A DNA stretch of 64,000 nucleotides from Lingula anatina. Taxonomy: Eukaryota; Brachiopoda; Lingulata; Lingulida; Lingulidae. The stretch lies in the NCBI RefSeq assembly GCF_001039355.2, contig NW_019775803.1:63533-127532 (forward strand). The letters are read 5' to 3'. A program made the position numbers and the translations under genes. This document shows, one piece after another, positions 1 through 13,420 of the stretch. Under the pieces are notes generated by a model that saw only the letters and a program-made list of their open reading frames with translations, had not been told where the DNA came from and did not search any database. Each line of letters opens with the position of its first letter. Position 1 is the stretch's first letter.

Positions 1-148
1 GCAATATAAACTTGTAATGCTCGTTTTAGCCTTCAGTTGGATTGTGGCTTAATTTTTGATATAGTAACAGATATTAGAATGGCCGCCCTTTAAAATTTCT
101 CCCGGATCTATGTTTGTATGAATTACAAGCAGCTTCAATATCCTTCAG

Positions 149-3100
149 ACATGGGAACCTTGGCCTGATTAAAAAACACGGCAGTGTACACGAGTTCCTA
201 CTGTGGCTACACCAGCAGTATGGACCCATAGCAAAGTTCTGGTATGGAGAAAAAATGGCAGTCAGCATCGCCTCTCCTCAACTGTTCAAAGAAAACTGTC
301 GTTTATTTGATAGATCAGGTGAGAGAATCCATGGGTGTATTTGTATTCCTTATACTTAGACATACATCTGCACATCTAAAATGAATTATTATTATTATTA
401 TTATTAATATTATTATTCTTATACTACATCTAACTTTATGTCGCATTGTAATATAATCGACGATGTGCAATTGATGGACGGTCTTTATATAAAACACAGT
501 GTTTATCTATAATCTAATAAACCTATCTAAATATTTCTTCTAGACCTTTTGTTCAATATGTACAAGCCCCTATTTACTGAGAAAGCTATCCAGTATGCTA
601 ACAAAGAAGATGGAAAGTGGAGGAGGAACACTTATGACCCGTGCTTTAGCCATGAACAAACACTGGAGTATGTGACCATATTTCAAAAGGTGAAATTCAA
701 TTTGATGTCCCAAGCAATGTTTAGATTAGTCATTAGTGCATTTTCAAACAATTGGATATATATTTTATCTGTAATCTTCATTTAATCATCTCCCTGCTTA
801 AAAATATCCGCAAGAAATTCTTTCTAGTCCTTCAAATTGTAGTTTGCCAATAAAATGTTTACAAGTCCATGAACAGACTTGACAAATTGTAATTGTACGT
901 AATTTCAAACAGTTTTATATCATCACAGCTTGCTGAGGAATTGGTGGAGAAATGGTCACATAAACCACGTGATGAGCATATTCCTTGCCGCAAGGAGGCG
1001 TTTTTGTTCGCGTTGAAGGCCATAACACAGACATCACTTGGAGATTTCGTTTTGGATGAGGAGCAGATAATAAAATTTTGCCAGTCATATGATATCGTAA
1101 GTTTAGTATTGCCAACATTACATGATTAGTTTGATGGACTATAGGAGCTTAAAGGGATCATCATTTAATCACAAATACGGACTTGAGGAGACGGCATCCG
1201 AATAGCAAACGTGGGAAAATACATATAGCTTAAAATAAGGGCATGTATTTGATTGTTATATGAATGATAATGATATATTGTTTTGTATTATTTGCTCCAG
1301 GATTTCGTAACTATTTCAGAACAATAAAGTTACATGTTACACCATGTACATGCACATTTATATGGACAATATGCTCAATGCCCAAAGTAAATGTAAGCAT
1401 AATTTCCATTATACTGCACAGTGCTTTTATACATGTATTTATACAGTATTTGTGCAGTGGTATATTTCTATTACCGCCTTATTTGATTCTGCCAATTATC
1501 AGTGCTGGTACGATATGGAAGACAGACTCGGAGGGGATATACCAAAGCACGGGAGTGAACGTGAAAAAAGATTTAACGACGGTAAGAATAAACTAGATTC
1601 ATGTATCGTCCATTTTTGTATTTAGTTGTAATATAATTGTTCAAGTCTCATTTTTTTGAAAAGCAGTGATTTTATAATTTACAGATACAGTACGACGTCT
1701 ACGGATTTACGACTATAGGCATCGTCTGATTTTGAAGAATTGGATTTTTATCTCGATACCACGTTTTCTGTTTCATAGGCTAACAGATACTATATACACC
1801 TCTTTACAGCCAAAAAATATATAAATGATATATTCACCACTGCGATTGACATTAGAAGAAAAAAGCCCACCACCGTGAAACGAGAAATGTTGATTGACGT
1901 CCTGATTGAGAACAACATCCCAGATGACATGCTACAGGGAGACCTGAGGAATTTCATCATTGGTGGATTTCAAACATCAGGAAATTGTTCGTATATGATT
2001 GTATTGACACTACTCAGTGTCAATTAACCATTACAATCACTGCACACTTATGCGCTCTTTCTGATGAATATAAAATTGATCTAAAGAGGCTTGGGTTTAA
2101 ATGTTCCTTTCACGAAACAGAATATTGCATCTGCGACTAAGTCCACGCATACTTAGAGAGAATACATTATTCAACCAGTTCATAAGTGCGTAATGATAAT
2201 TTAATGTTTTGACTTCAACAAACTGTTTATATCTTTACAGTGCTGGTGTGGACCCTTCATTTTATCTCGCTTAACCCCGAAGTTCAAGAGAAAATGTTCC
2301 AAGAAGTGAAAACCGTATTGGGTGACAGACGCGAGGTTTTACCGAGTAACATTGCCCAATTAGTGTAAGTATTTGTAAGGGATCGTCAGCCCTAATGTTG
2401 ATTTAACATTATAATGCTATTTGCTACGTTTATCATTTGATCACAGTGATTCTTTTGCTTCATATTTATGAACCGTTACATGTGCATTCTATTTATCCAA
2501 CCATGCATTTATCTATATTATATTTTTATTTTAATTATTTTTTTGCACATTTTTATTTTTACTTTGAAGTTTCTTCTTTTCAGTTTAAACTAAGCTTTTT
2601 GGTTTGGGCAACGTGATATATTAAATTTTTATATTCACGTTTTTTTCTAATTTCAAAAGATCTTTTTAGCTAATTGTTTATGCTAACTCTGTCAGAAACA
2701 TTTGTCAGTGCTATTTATTTATTTATTTATTTATTTTTATTTATTAATTTTTTTTTTTTTTTTGAAAAAAATCATATTTCTATTTTATATTTCATTTAAC
2801 ACCTCATCTGTTGATGTCAAGTTATGGACGAGACCCTGCGTGTGGCGGTAGTTGCACCTTATGCAAGCCGCTATGACGATGAGAAGGACGTCATAGTTGG
2901 AGGTTACGTCCTACCGGCTGGGGTAATTAGGAGTAAATGATGTCATTGTTTGTGAAAATATTTCATTTTGTGCCAGTTTTCTTATTATATTTAAATCTGT
3001 ATATTTCAGTTTTTATCATATGCTGGGAAGTTAGAATTAACTGTTTCATAGTAGAAAGACACAATGACACTGATGGGGAAAATTAATTTTGGAGCAGCTT

Positions 3101-4302
3101 GTTTGTCCCTCTGTTTTTCAATTGATTCATTATTTACTTATTCATTTTAATGCGTTCTGATTTTGGTCATAGCAAGGATATCGTTATGAATGCTGATTAT
3201 ATTCGCTGCGGTTTGTGTGTGTACAATAATTCAAGAATATAATAGTGATACTTTCTTGCAAAGCATTATTTTTCCAGACTACCATTATACATGCTTTGGG
3301 TGTGACATTTAATGATCCAAAATGTTGGCCAAGTCCCAAGAAGTAAGTTTTACAATTATGATTTGTCCATAACTGTATAATGCATTTTTCCTTCATTTTG
3401 AAATTAGAGATACGATTCATTATAGTGACTACATGAAATTAAGAAAAAAACAGATATTTGGATTAACTTCAATGGAATTAAGAGAGAAAATATTTGGATT
3501 AACTCCTTATGGATATAAAGATTTGACAAAATTAAATTCAAATTTCGACTTATTGATTTTAAAAAAAGTTAAATTTAATCAAATTTAAGCAATAACAGTA
3601 TTGTGAGAGCTGTGACGTGTCGGCAATGTTTGTGCCTTAAGAATGGGATCAGCCATTTCAATTTTAGAATTTTAAAATAATTTTAAAATAATTTTAAAAT
3701 AATCCACCTGACCTTATGGGCTTGTGCGGAAAAGTTCTATTTTAATCATATCGTTATGGGAATCATCTATTGAATTAAGAATATAAATTGAATTAAACGT
3801 ATTCTCCCAGGTTTGATCCAGATCGTTTCAGCCCGAAGAAAGTGTCAGAGCGCCACCCCTACTCCTTTCAACCCTTTGGTTTTGCCGGCAAGAGGAAGTG
3901 TCCTGGGTACCGTTTCGCTTACGCAGAAGTAGCTACGGCACTGGCGAACATTTTGCTGAGGTTTGAGGTGTGTATGCAAGGCACCTAAATTGACCCCCAA
4001 AACAGATACAAGCAAAGAAGAGAAAACGCTTTTCAGACAAACTTTGGAAAGGAAATGGCACATCTTTTTATCAGTAGAAAGAGAAGCAAATATAATAATG
4101 ACGTCACATAGCAACAATACACACATTATAAAGGAATGCAAATATGGTTGTTAGAATTGCATAACCAACGCTTTCATCACTGTTGTTTATTTTGTAGATT
4201 CATAATGTCAACGGTCAGAGGGTCAAGGTCAAGTATGGACTAGTTGGTACCCCTGAAGACGAAGTCTGGATAACAGTTACTGAAAGGTCCTCCAGCAATT
4301 AA
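149..4302 (+). pseudogene. CYP20A1-like: CYP20-like cytochrome P450, copy 1: 5'-partial, exon 9 acceptor lost
   Basis: Exons 3-12 of a CYP20-family P450; exons 1-2 would lie left of the window. Exons: 149-318, 544-689, 929-1096, 1503-1581, 1810-1986, 2241-2364, about 2820-2922 (exon 9), 3278-3342, 3811-3967, 4198-4302 (TAA). All have the same length and phase as in the intact copies except exon 9. There, about 18 bp present in copy 2, covering the splice acceptor and the first nine coding bases, are missing. The only AG left (before 2821) gives a frameshift and an early stop, and skipping the 115-nt exon would also shift the frame. The rest is open: exon 9 keeps the E-T-L-R motif and exon 11 the heme loop GFAGKRKCPG. 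The exon 7 donor (gttcgt) is also weak. It is probably a recent pseudogene; a sequencing error at the lesion is the alternative. Confidence 0.7.
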
Positions 4303-5488
4303 GAAAAATATTTCATGTGAAAGAGATCCACAAACTGACGAAATTTATCAAACTGAAACGATCCCTTGCTGTCTCCCCGCCTCTCACACGCCTCCCCATG
4401 TGTCGTCCCAATGGAGCCGAGATTTAATGACCGTACCCCCGCAGGGACGACGCATTGGGAGGCGTGTGATAGGCGGAGAGACTGTTAAAAGATTAGGCGG
4501 TTTTTCTTTCATGTGCGTCCGTCATATTTAGTTCCAGGATTTGTAAAGCCATGGTTCAACTCGTTGTGAATGCGATCTTATTTCATTTCATTGACAATTG
4601 ACGCATGGAAACTCTATGTGTAGAAGGTGTTTTGTTGCTGAATAAGCTAACATAATGTATGTGCTCTAAAAGTGTTAATTTTATGGAACTAATATAAGAG
4701 AAGTATTGAACATATGCCAAACGTGTAGAAAAGCTATCTTGCCATATTAATAGGCTTTTCGGCCTTTGAAGTGTATCAACCCCCTACTGTCAAGTTGAAA
4801 CTCATTTGTATATTTCATTTGATTTCATTTTAATATATATGCTTTACTTTATTCACTCGCAGTGAATTTTCACGTATTTTGATGAAAGGGTCTATAAATT
4901 CTAGGAATTTCAGTCAAGACTAATAGACCCATGTTTTTACCTAGTTCATATTTCCCCTATACAGCCAACAGCGATAAAGAGTGATTTCTAAACAAAGAAG
5001 TACACATGTTTGTCATGTATTGTACCATGTAAACAACACTTGAATCTACAGGTATATGGCGGAAGCTTACATATGGCGGTCTATAATTCGTAACATGCTT
5101 TATCGTATTCTCTTTATATGCATCCAGCTTGATTTAATACCGTAAGTTGGTAAAATCCGGATTTTTCCCTGTGACATTCGAAGTTTTCAAGGTATGCTGC
5201 AGACAGCACATGCTGGAGATATTTTTTCTGTGAGTATAAAACTACAAGTAGGTAAGAGAAAGAAAACGTGTCCATAAGCTGTGGCATAAAATCTGCATTG
5301 ATAACGACTTCATTCTGCTGTTTCGACGCCTTTTTTGTTAAAAAGTTCAGAAAAAGTGCATTATAAGATTATCCCTTGGTAATTATTTCAAATTGCCATT
5401 TACTTAACTCCATATATGATAGCAACTTTTTCAAGTGTTTTATTAACGTCTTCCAGGTGAAACAAATCAACACGGATGCAAAGGAGTG
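4303..5488. other. Intergenic, copy 1 to copy 2
   Basis: Holds the 39-bp-arm MITE and otherwise AT-rich sequence. An acceptor-like cttccag ends at 5456, 33 bp before the start codon of copy 2, so a 5' UTR intron is possible. No other gene seen. Confidence 0.6.
4371..4482. mobile_element. MITE-like stem-loop with 39-bp arms
   Basis: Arms 4371-4409 and 4444-4482 are inverted repeats with 4 mismatches in 39. Sits about 70 bp after the stop of P450 copy 1, so it may fall in its 3' UTR. Confidence 0.75.
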
Positions 5489-8400
5489 ATGTATGTTTTA
5501 TCGCTGTGTATTGTTGTGGCAGTGCCCTTTCTGGCATTACTTGCGTTTTTGTCAATCATAAAAAACAAGGTAAGATAACAAGACACCTGACTGATGATCA
5601 ATATTCATTTCTTTACACCATATTTAATGCCATGTGCCTCAGTAGTAATGAAATCATTCGCAAACTATTTAAAACTATTATAAATGAACAGTAGCCCAGT
5701 ACTTTGTTTGGAAACCATGTAAGAAATGTAAGATAAAGAAGAGATGATGTACGAACATTTGAAAGCACTTTATAGTAGCTTTGTCTAAGCGCAATTTGAG
5801 ATACACAATCCATTATGATATTTTTGGATTTGCACTTCATGGAAACAGCAATTACTTGATTGCCGACTGTAGCCTTAAAGCCGGTCTTGCTTTATTTCAA
5901 TTCTCGATTTTCCTTCCTTCATGCACAAGAAACAAACGATTGAAGGAAGTGCCGTGTAGGGACTTTTTATTTATTTGAAAATCGCGTGTTTCCATGTGAG
6001 ATCCTTCAGACATTGAAAGAACTGCCCTTCATGAAAAAGATTGTATACAGACAAAAAGTAAAGTACAGTGGGCGCCCACGTAGTACTTTTACATGGTAAA
6101 TTTACCAAGTACCTCCATTGCTCATAATATCGCCTGTGACGAAGAAATTGGGAAAGGCATGCAAAAAGTAATTATTGGAATAAAACATTTGTAGACGGAG
6201 TCGCATGGACTATTTTAGGTACGGTATAAATTATAGATACATATCCTTTCTATGTTGCAGATTTCAGGCAGCGACATGATAGGCAGCAAAGACATTCCAG
6301 GTCTGAAATCTCAGAATACCAAGTAAGTACCCGGATACTGAAGTCACGTGCAGTTATTTACAACTCGTTGTGTCAAAACAGTATCACAATGCAACTTTAA
6401 GCAAAAAAAAAATAAATGTTAGACCACCAAGAAGCAGATATTAATATTCTACGTAAATTAATTTCCCTTTGCAGCAAAAATCGACATAATTTGCTCAGTC
6501 AGTAATTTCTTCTTGTCATCAGCTCCTGGCTCAAATTGTAAGAGTTACATGCGTGACTTAAAGGCAAATGAAAATGTGGAGCCGTGATTAAAAAAACAAG
6601 TCGTGCTGACGACATAAATGTAAGGTCTAATCTGTTTATCCCTGAGAAAGAAGGGACTCTTGTGTTTTGTACTAAGAATCATCAATCATCAATCCCTTAT
6701 GGTCAGGTCTTTACGCCCTATCTAGTATTCTTTATGCTGAGCGCTTATCTTTCAGAAATGGAAATCTAGATCTGGTTAAAAAACATGGCAGTCTTTATGA
6801 GTTCCTTGTATGGCTACACCAGCAGTATGGACCCATAGCAAAGTTCTGGTATGGAGAACAAATGGCAGTCAGCATTGCCTCTCCTCAACTGTTTAAAGAG
6901 ACCTCGCGTATGTTCGATAGACCAGGTGATAGATGTTTTGGTTGGTTTTGCTCATTTAGTGTCAAAATCAATTTTAGCGATTGTAGTTAATTTAAACAAG
7001 ATCATGATATATATGCATGATTTGCTATACGTTTTACACATTATCGAGAAAGATTTAAAACTTTGTATTTTTTAAAGAAAAATATATGTCAGCACTGAGC
7101 TAAATAATAATAATAATAAGTCACAAAACCAGTAATATTCATGATCAGTTATTCTACATCTAACTACATTGGACTTTGTGGTGTTTATTTTCTAACATAA
7201 AGCTGATCCAAACATTTCAGAGGTTTTGATGAATATCTTCAAACCTTTGTTCACTGAACATGCTATCCCGTTTGCCAACAAAGAAGACGGAAAATGGAGG
7301 AGGAACACTTACGATCCTAGCTACAGTCACGAAAGTGTGATGAGATGTATAGAAAAATTCCAAACGGTTATTCAATTTAATTTATTACATATAATCTGAT
7401 CCTGTCAAAAAGTCAGAAACGTTAAAATGCGGTACGCCCACATATTTGAATTCTGAGGATGTTTATTTTCTATGAATACAGTATGTCAGTTTATGCTTTT
7501 GTAAATTCAATGCGATATCACAGGCGATCCTTAAAACAGATGTAATTCCATTTTAAGGTAATTAGAAGCGTTTCAAATACGTTATAGGCCTACTATTCGT
7601 CATATAAAGCGAATATGTGAATAATTCTCTTTTTTCACTAAATCTTGCCGCACCTGATGGAATAGTTAACTAGGGAATGGCAAGAATCTTGATAAATTAT
7701 GATTTCCTTTTTTGTCTCACAATTTCAATAATCACAGCTTGCCGAGGAATTGGTGGAGAAATGGTCTCAAACACCACGTGGTGAACATATCCCTTGCCGC
7801 CAGGAGGCGTTTTTGTTCACGTTGAAGGCCATAACACAGGCTTCACTTGGAGACTACTTTTTGGATGAGGAGCAGATCACACAATTTTTGAAGGCATATG
7901 ATGTAGTAAGTTTAAATCGACGCCTTCAGCGTATTCAGAATAAGTTGATCCGCGGATCAAATATGGTCGACCCACTAAAAAACTTTTTCCCTAAAGTACA
8001 CTGAATAGTTTCCCCGCAGGGATTTTGCGTTAAGCTTTCAAGTGGGTCTGCCATATTTGATCCGCGGATCTGTTAGTCCGCTGAGTCAAATTTGGTGGTG
8101 AATGCGGACTTTGAGCCAGCATTGGGAGTCGTGTCTATGGGATGGCGAATACGGGTATTCTAACATGAGACTGTATGCATAATTGTCTGCGCAAAATTAA
8201 TTCACATTAATTAGACCAGCATATGAACGGTGTTCTGTTTTCCTTGCAAATTAAGGACATTACATTCTTACAGTGTTGGTATGATATGGAAGAGAGACTT
8301 ACAGGGGATATACCGCAACCTGGAAGTGAGCGTGAAAAGAAATTTAACAACGGTGGGAAAATATTTTATATTATTCAGACCTTTTTTTCACGTGTACATG

Positions 8401-11127
8401 TAGTTGTTCGAAGCAATTATGAAAGTGTCATCTCTTAACGAAATTACTTAATTTAATTACATAATTTCTTCTCAGTTATATAGGTGTACTGAGGTTTTAA
8501 GATTTTCGGCTAATACTACCTGTGCTGCTTATGCTAAAGGATTGGATATCCCCACTAGCACTTCGTTTGTTAAGAAAATGTTTAATTTTACTGTACATAA
8601 TCTGTTTTCCGCCCGTTCGACTTCCAGATATATTTTTCTCTTTACAGCGAATAAATACATGAAAGAAAGATTAGCAGCTGCGATCGACTTAAGACGAAAG
8701 GCCCCGACCACCGAGAAACGCGAGATGTTAATTGACGTCCTGATTGAGAACAATATCCCAGATGACATGTTGCAGGGAGAGCTGATTAGCTTCATCATTG
8801 GTGGATTCCATTCATCAGGAAATTGTGAGTATATGACTGTATTAACTAGTTCTGATGAACCGTTTGATGAATTATTAGAACGATCACAACTGTGTACGCC
8901 TGTTCAATTTTAATTTCTGAAATTTAATTTAAAATATCTTGAAAACCTTAATATGAGGTTCAGGATTACCGTACAATGCCTTTATTTAGATATTGAATAG
9001 CAGTGACGTAAACATCTCTGTCTAGGCTGATCACTCCCAAGGCATTTCCACAGCTTGATTAAGAATTTTTCTAGGGGAAAGGTGGAGACGCAAAAATGAC
9101 TTACACTGTATTTTAGGCTAGTACAGTATATACTAGTATAACGCAATTACATTACAATTCATGTATGCGAAGTATGCTGATGGAAGGAAATCACTTGGTT
9201 TTGTCTTGATTCGCTAGTTATACGTTGCGTTAGATATACTTTGGGGGAGGGGTAAGGGAGCAAGTCCTAAGAAAGCTATAAGGGTGCACTGATAGCCCTT
9301 GACGTATCTTTGTTTTCACTTAGGGAATTTCAAACCACACTATTGCCCTACTCGCCAAACCCATACGACCAACTGAAAACTAAACTGTTTATAACATTCC
9401 AGTGCTAGTGTGGGCCCTCCACTTCATCTCTGTATATCCTGTCGTTCAGGAGAAAATGTTCCAAGAAGTAAAAGCCGTACTGGGCGACACAGGCAAGGTT
9501 ACACCGGATAACATTGCACAGTTGGTGTAAGTGCTTGTATAAAAATCACTGACTTTGTGCTGGTATTGCTACTGTGTGTATGTGTGGTAACAAATAGTAA
9601 TATTTTCATCAAGTTCATGGCCAGTAAAGTACAACCATTAATTTATTTATTTGTACATTTATCCCAAATTTACCTTATGCATATTGCTTTTACAACCGTC
9701 AAAAAACATCATGATTGACACTGCATCTTTCTTCTGTTGATGCACGACCAGGTTCATCCGTCAGGTAATGGACGAGACGCTGCGCGTGGCGGTGGTTGCA
9801 CCTTACGCAGGCCGCTATGACGATGAAAAAGACGTCAAACTTGGAGATTACGTCATACCAGCTGGGGTAAGTGTGAGACGTCATTATGTATGGTAATATT
9901 AAGAACCTACGCCATTTCTTTTTTGTTTGTTTGTTTATAAGACATAGATGCTGATTCTTCAGAAATTATGTTAAGTCTTAATCATATTTGCCATATGTAA
10001 AAATACGAATTTCCATGCAGTTTTATCGACTTCTTAATGTTTACGGGCCACCATGGGAATGTTTGCCTTATGATATTATTTTTTGTATTAATGGCTGTAC
10101 TTGTAGTGGTAAAGGCCCTACGATAACCGTGCTAACTGAAGGTAGCATGTTCACACTGGTACTTGTGATAAAAACTACAGAGAACTTTGTTCGTTCTTGT
10201 TTTTCTGTTTTTCTTTTTGATATGGTTTACATCAAGGTTCAAGGCAAATAGAAAAAATGTAGCAAATGCCAACATTTGCATAGGAGATGTTCTTATAAAA
10301 CCATCTAGTTCTGTAAAAGATCTGAGAGTTACCCTCGATGAAAATGGCACTATGGGCAAGCGTGTATCTGAAGTGTGTAAATCAGCATCTTATGCACTAT
10401 GGCGCATTGGAAAAATAAGGAAAGTGTTAGATAACAAAACCACTGAAAAATTAGTACATGCATTTATATCATCAAGATTAGATTACTGCAATAGTATCCT
10501 CTTTGGTATTTGTGACTATCAGATTAAAAAGTTACAAGTTATTCAAAACTCAGCTGCAAGACTGGTTTGACAAATTAAGTACAATAGTACACACCATATC
10601 ACTCCCATTCTGAAAGAATTACACTGGCGGCCTGTGAAGCAGAGGATTGATTTAAAAGTACTTTGTATTATTTTTTAAGGCGATCCATTCACAAGGACCA
10701 TTATATTTATCTGATCTTATCTGTTTTAACTTGCCACGGCGGTCCACTCGTTTTAATGCTGAAAATGATTTTATTTTAGAACATTCTGTTTTAGAGAAGG
10801 GTTGCCTCAAAAGTTATGGAGATCGTGCTTTTATAATCTACGCCCCAAAAGTGTGGAATGGTCTACCAAATTTTATTAGAAAAACAGAAGACTTTGACAA
10901 TTTTAAATCTCTTTTAAAGACCCACATTTTTAATTCTGTCTATATCTCTTAGATTTTTTTAAATATATATATGTATTTTAATAAGATTGATTTTTAGTAG
11001 TGTAAATTTTAAATGGTTTCCAATGAGAGTTTATGTTTAAAATATTGTAGTCATTTTAATGATTTTAGTATATTAGCCATTATTGTAAGGCGCCTTGAGA
11101 TAGAATGTAAGGCGCCATATAAGAATC

Positions 11128-11171
<44 letters not shown>

Positions 11172-12427
11172 TATTCTAATCTTATTTTATTATATTTTCA
11201 TGTTTTATGTTAATGTTTATCATTTGTTTGTCTTGTTATTTCGTGGAGTCCTTAATTCGATCTAATCTGGATCATAAGAGAGATAAGATAGACTTCTATG
11301 AAATCTGTTTACTGCGGTTTGAGTGTATATTATATACAAAATAACATCTGATTTATACACAGGATATATAGAATACTTTGTGACGAACTATTACGTCTAA
11401 TTTCTAGACTCCCATTCTCTATGCGTTGGGTGTAGTGCTGAATGATCCAACATGCTGGCCAAATCCCAAGAAGTACGTTATTTTAGAATTGTAATTCAGG
11501 CCCGTAGCCAGCGGGGTCGGGGGGTTCGAAAGAACCACCACTTTTGCTGGGAAAAGGTCCACTCTAGGTAAAATTATAATCTAGGTACATAAAGGTTTTA
11601 TGGGAAAAGGTCCACTTTTTTAGAAAAGAACCCCCCTTTTGAAATTGCTGGCTACGGGTCTGCAATTTGTATATAAATGTATGATATGCATAATATAAAA
11701 TGTATGATTTGATATGTACTTATTATGGGATAGGGCAAAGTTAAACTAATGTGATGGAATTAAGCGAGAACAGACATATCTATGAGCTCCATATACATCT
11801 GAAATTTTTCAAAATCCGAATTCAAAACTGACGTTCACTTTTCTAATTACGTTTAAAGCTATTAAAGCTAATGTCGAAGTTTTGCTTTCAGACCTCAGGT
11901 CTATTCTGATTTAGAGTGTAAATTGGAATTAATGTATGCTCCCAGGTTTGACCCAGATCGCTTCAGCCCAGAGAAAGCGTCAGAGCGCCACCCCTACTCC
12001 TTTCAACCGTTTGGTTTTGCCGGCAAGAGGAAGTGTCCTGGGTACCGTTTCGCTTACGCAGAAGTAGCTACGGCACTGGCGAACATTCTGCTGAGGTTTC
12101 AGGTGTGCTTAAAATACGCTGTAAAGAACAAAAAATGAGAAAATAAAATCGCATTTTCAGACAAACCCTAGAAGGAAACGGCACATCTACTTATCAATAA
12201 AAAGGGTTGTGGATTCAATTCTGTTGCCACATAGTACAATAAACTAATGCGAAATCATACACATATGATTAATTCAAATAAACTTGCATATATTCATCTC
12301 ATCAGTTTCTTCGCACTTGTAGGTTCATGAGGTCAAAGGTCAGAAGGTCAAGGCCAAGTATGGACTAGTTACTACCCCTGAAGACGAAGTCTGGATAACG
12401 CTGACTGAGAGATCCTCCAATTATTAA
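5489..12427 (+). CDS. CYP20A1-like: CYP20-like cytochrome P450, copy 2 (complete, 12 exons, about 482 aa)
   Basis: Membrane-bound heme monooxygenase of the CYP20 family; vertebrate CYP20A1 is an orphan P450 with no agreed substrate. Exons: 5489-5569, 6261-6322, 6756-6925, 7221-7366, 7738-7905, 8274-8352, 8648-8824, 9403-9526, 9752-9866, 11408-11472, 11946-12102, 12323-12427 (TAA). Exon 1 is a hydrophobic anchor (MYVLSLCIVVAVPFLALLAF) followed by lysines. Exon 3 carries the CYP20-typical HEFLVWLHQQYGPIAKFW block. The I-helix is GGFHSSGN, the K-helix E344-T-L-R347, then FDPDRF, and the heme loop GFAGKRKCPG with Cys426. The start at 5489 is chosen because this frame matches copies 3 and 4; an out-of-frame ATG sits 13 nt upstream. 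The exon 4 donor (gttatt) is unusual. Intron 5 holds a MITE, intron 9 a LINE remnant and intron 10 another MITE. Confidence 0.9.
7947..8070. mobile_element. MITE-like inverted repeat with 30-bp arms
   Basis: Arms 7947-7976 and 8041-8070 match in 28 of 30 positions, each starting or ending with the palindrome gatccgcggatc. It starts about 40 bp after the exon 5 donor of copy 2. A diverged single arm of the same family is at 31049-31078. Confidence 0.8.
10225..11171 (+). mobile_element. 5'-truncated non-LTR retrotransposon (CR1/L2-like), 3' end with (ATT)n tail
   Basis: Lies in intron 9 of P450 copy 2, in sense. The frame reads SSSVKDLRVTLDENGTMGKR, SSRLDYCNSILFGI and QVIQNSAARLV, then after a stop LHWRPVKQRIDLKVL and, in another frame, SYGDRAFIIYAPKVWNGLP. 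These are the C-terminal end of reverse transcriptases of CR1/L2/Rex-type LINEs. The 3' end has ggcgccttgagat and ggcgccatataagaat followed by (ATT)n from about 11128, typical of these families. In-frame stops and frameshifts show it is dead. Confidence 0.8.
11497..11662. mobile_element. MITE with TIR CAG(G/A)CCCGTAGCCAGC
   Basis: Left end caggcccgtagccagc at 11497-11512; right end gctggctacgggtctg at 11647-11662 is its inverted copy with one mismatch. It starts 25 bp after the exon 10 donor of copy 2. Confidence 0.8.
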
Positions 12428-12560
12428 GTGAAATAGATGAAGATAAATGTATTCAGTAAAACAATAACTTCAATCTAATTTTGTCAAGACATCATTAAGG
12501 TTAATTGTACCACCAGCGTTAGCGCTGGCGGTACACATGGTTTCGGTCCCGTCCGGATCG

Positions 12561-12596
12561 TTCCGCCGGCTCCGCCGGCTCCGCCGGCTCCGCCGG
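12561..12596 (+). repeat. GC-rich 9-bp minisatellite
   Basis: Four units of (t/c)tccgccgg in an otherwise AT-rich intergenic stretch. Nearby, 12510-12535 holds a palindrome around gccagcgctaacgctgg-like sequence. Confidence 0.8.
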
Positions 12597-12857
12597 ACGG
12601 CTACCGTTACCGCTTCTCCTCCTAGACGGTAAGGGCCCCCGTACCCATCTCTTGGATTTAGGTTACCTATAATCTCAACTCGTTCCATGTAAAATTTGGG
12701 CTTTGTCGGTATTGGGGTCTAGGTGTGGCACTCATTGCAATGCACCCTTGTCTAAAAATGGCAAAATTAAATGCTAATTATCTACCCTACGGAAGGAGTT
12801 ATGGGAAAAATTTCTACAGACGGCTTTCCAAAAGTCATATGTGTAGATTTCAAATAT

Positions 12858-12905
12858 NNNNNNNNNNNNNNNNNNNNNNNNNNNNNNNNNNNNNNNNNNN
12901 NNNNN
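12858..12905. other. Assembly gap (48 N)
   Basis: Run of N between copies 2 and 3 of the P450 array, just before a 146-bp tandem repeat. Confidence 0.99.
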
Positions 12906-12950
12906 GAAATTTATGGCACATTATGGTAACTCCAAAATTATAACATTTAG

Positions 12951-13215
12951 TCCATTATATCTCCAAAACTGGCAGAGATAGGTCCATAGTTACTATTGAA
13001 GTTGAATAGGAAGTCATATACTGGCAATCTTACTGTGACCTTGAAATTGACCTTTGACCTACTTTTCACCATGAACTGAACTTTGCAAATTTTGATTCCC
13101 TTTTATCTCCAAAACTGGCAGAGATAGGTCCATAGTTACTATTAAACTTGAAAAGGAAGTCATATACTGGCAATTTACTGTGACCTTGAAATTGACCTTT
13201 GACCTACCTTACGAT
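12951..13215 (+). repeat. 146-bp tandem repeat, about 1.8 units, with DR1-type hexamers
   Basis: The ctccaaaactggcagagata stretch at 12961 recurs at 13107 and the copies run on to tgaccttgaaattgaccttt. Each unit carries tgacctttgacct (13048-13060 and 13193-13205), a perfect inverse of the nuclear-receptor DR1 AGGTCA-n-AGGTCA. It lies right after the first N gap, so the array may be longer in reality. Confidence 0.8.
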
Positions 13216-13297
13216 GAATTAACTTTGATTGTACCATTTTAAAATAAAAAAATTTTTTTGCATATTTTGAAAATTCTTGTTGATTGCATTTTTACAG

Positions 13298-13420
13298 CTT
13301 GTCAAGCACAAGACTGGTGGCTGTGTCCCTTACTTTGTGTATGTGGGGGTCTATACGAATGCGCTTGCTCCAGCTGGTGGTACAATATTCGGAGGCGGTA
13401 TCGCCTCTCTGATCCTCTAG
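13298..13420 (+). other. Possible orphan terminal exon, unrecognised
   Basis: After the acceptor-like ttgcatttttacag comes an open frame of 40 codons to TAG: LVKHKTGGCVPYFVYVGVYT, then NALAPAGGTIFGGGIASLIL. The gly-rich hydrophobic end looks protein-like, but there is no ATG, no identified upstream exon and an N gap just 5'. I do not recognise it. Confidence 0.2.

Noticed and set aside
5476-5694. 72-codon frame at the start of copy 2 (and the similar frame at 15107)
   Set aside because: Wrong frame: the frame starting 13 nt later gives a hydrophobic anchor matching all paralogs and splices in phase.
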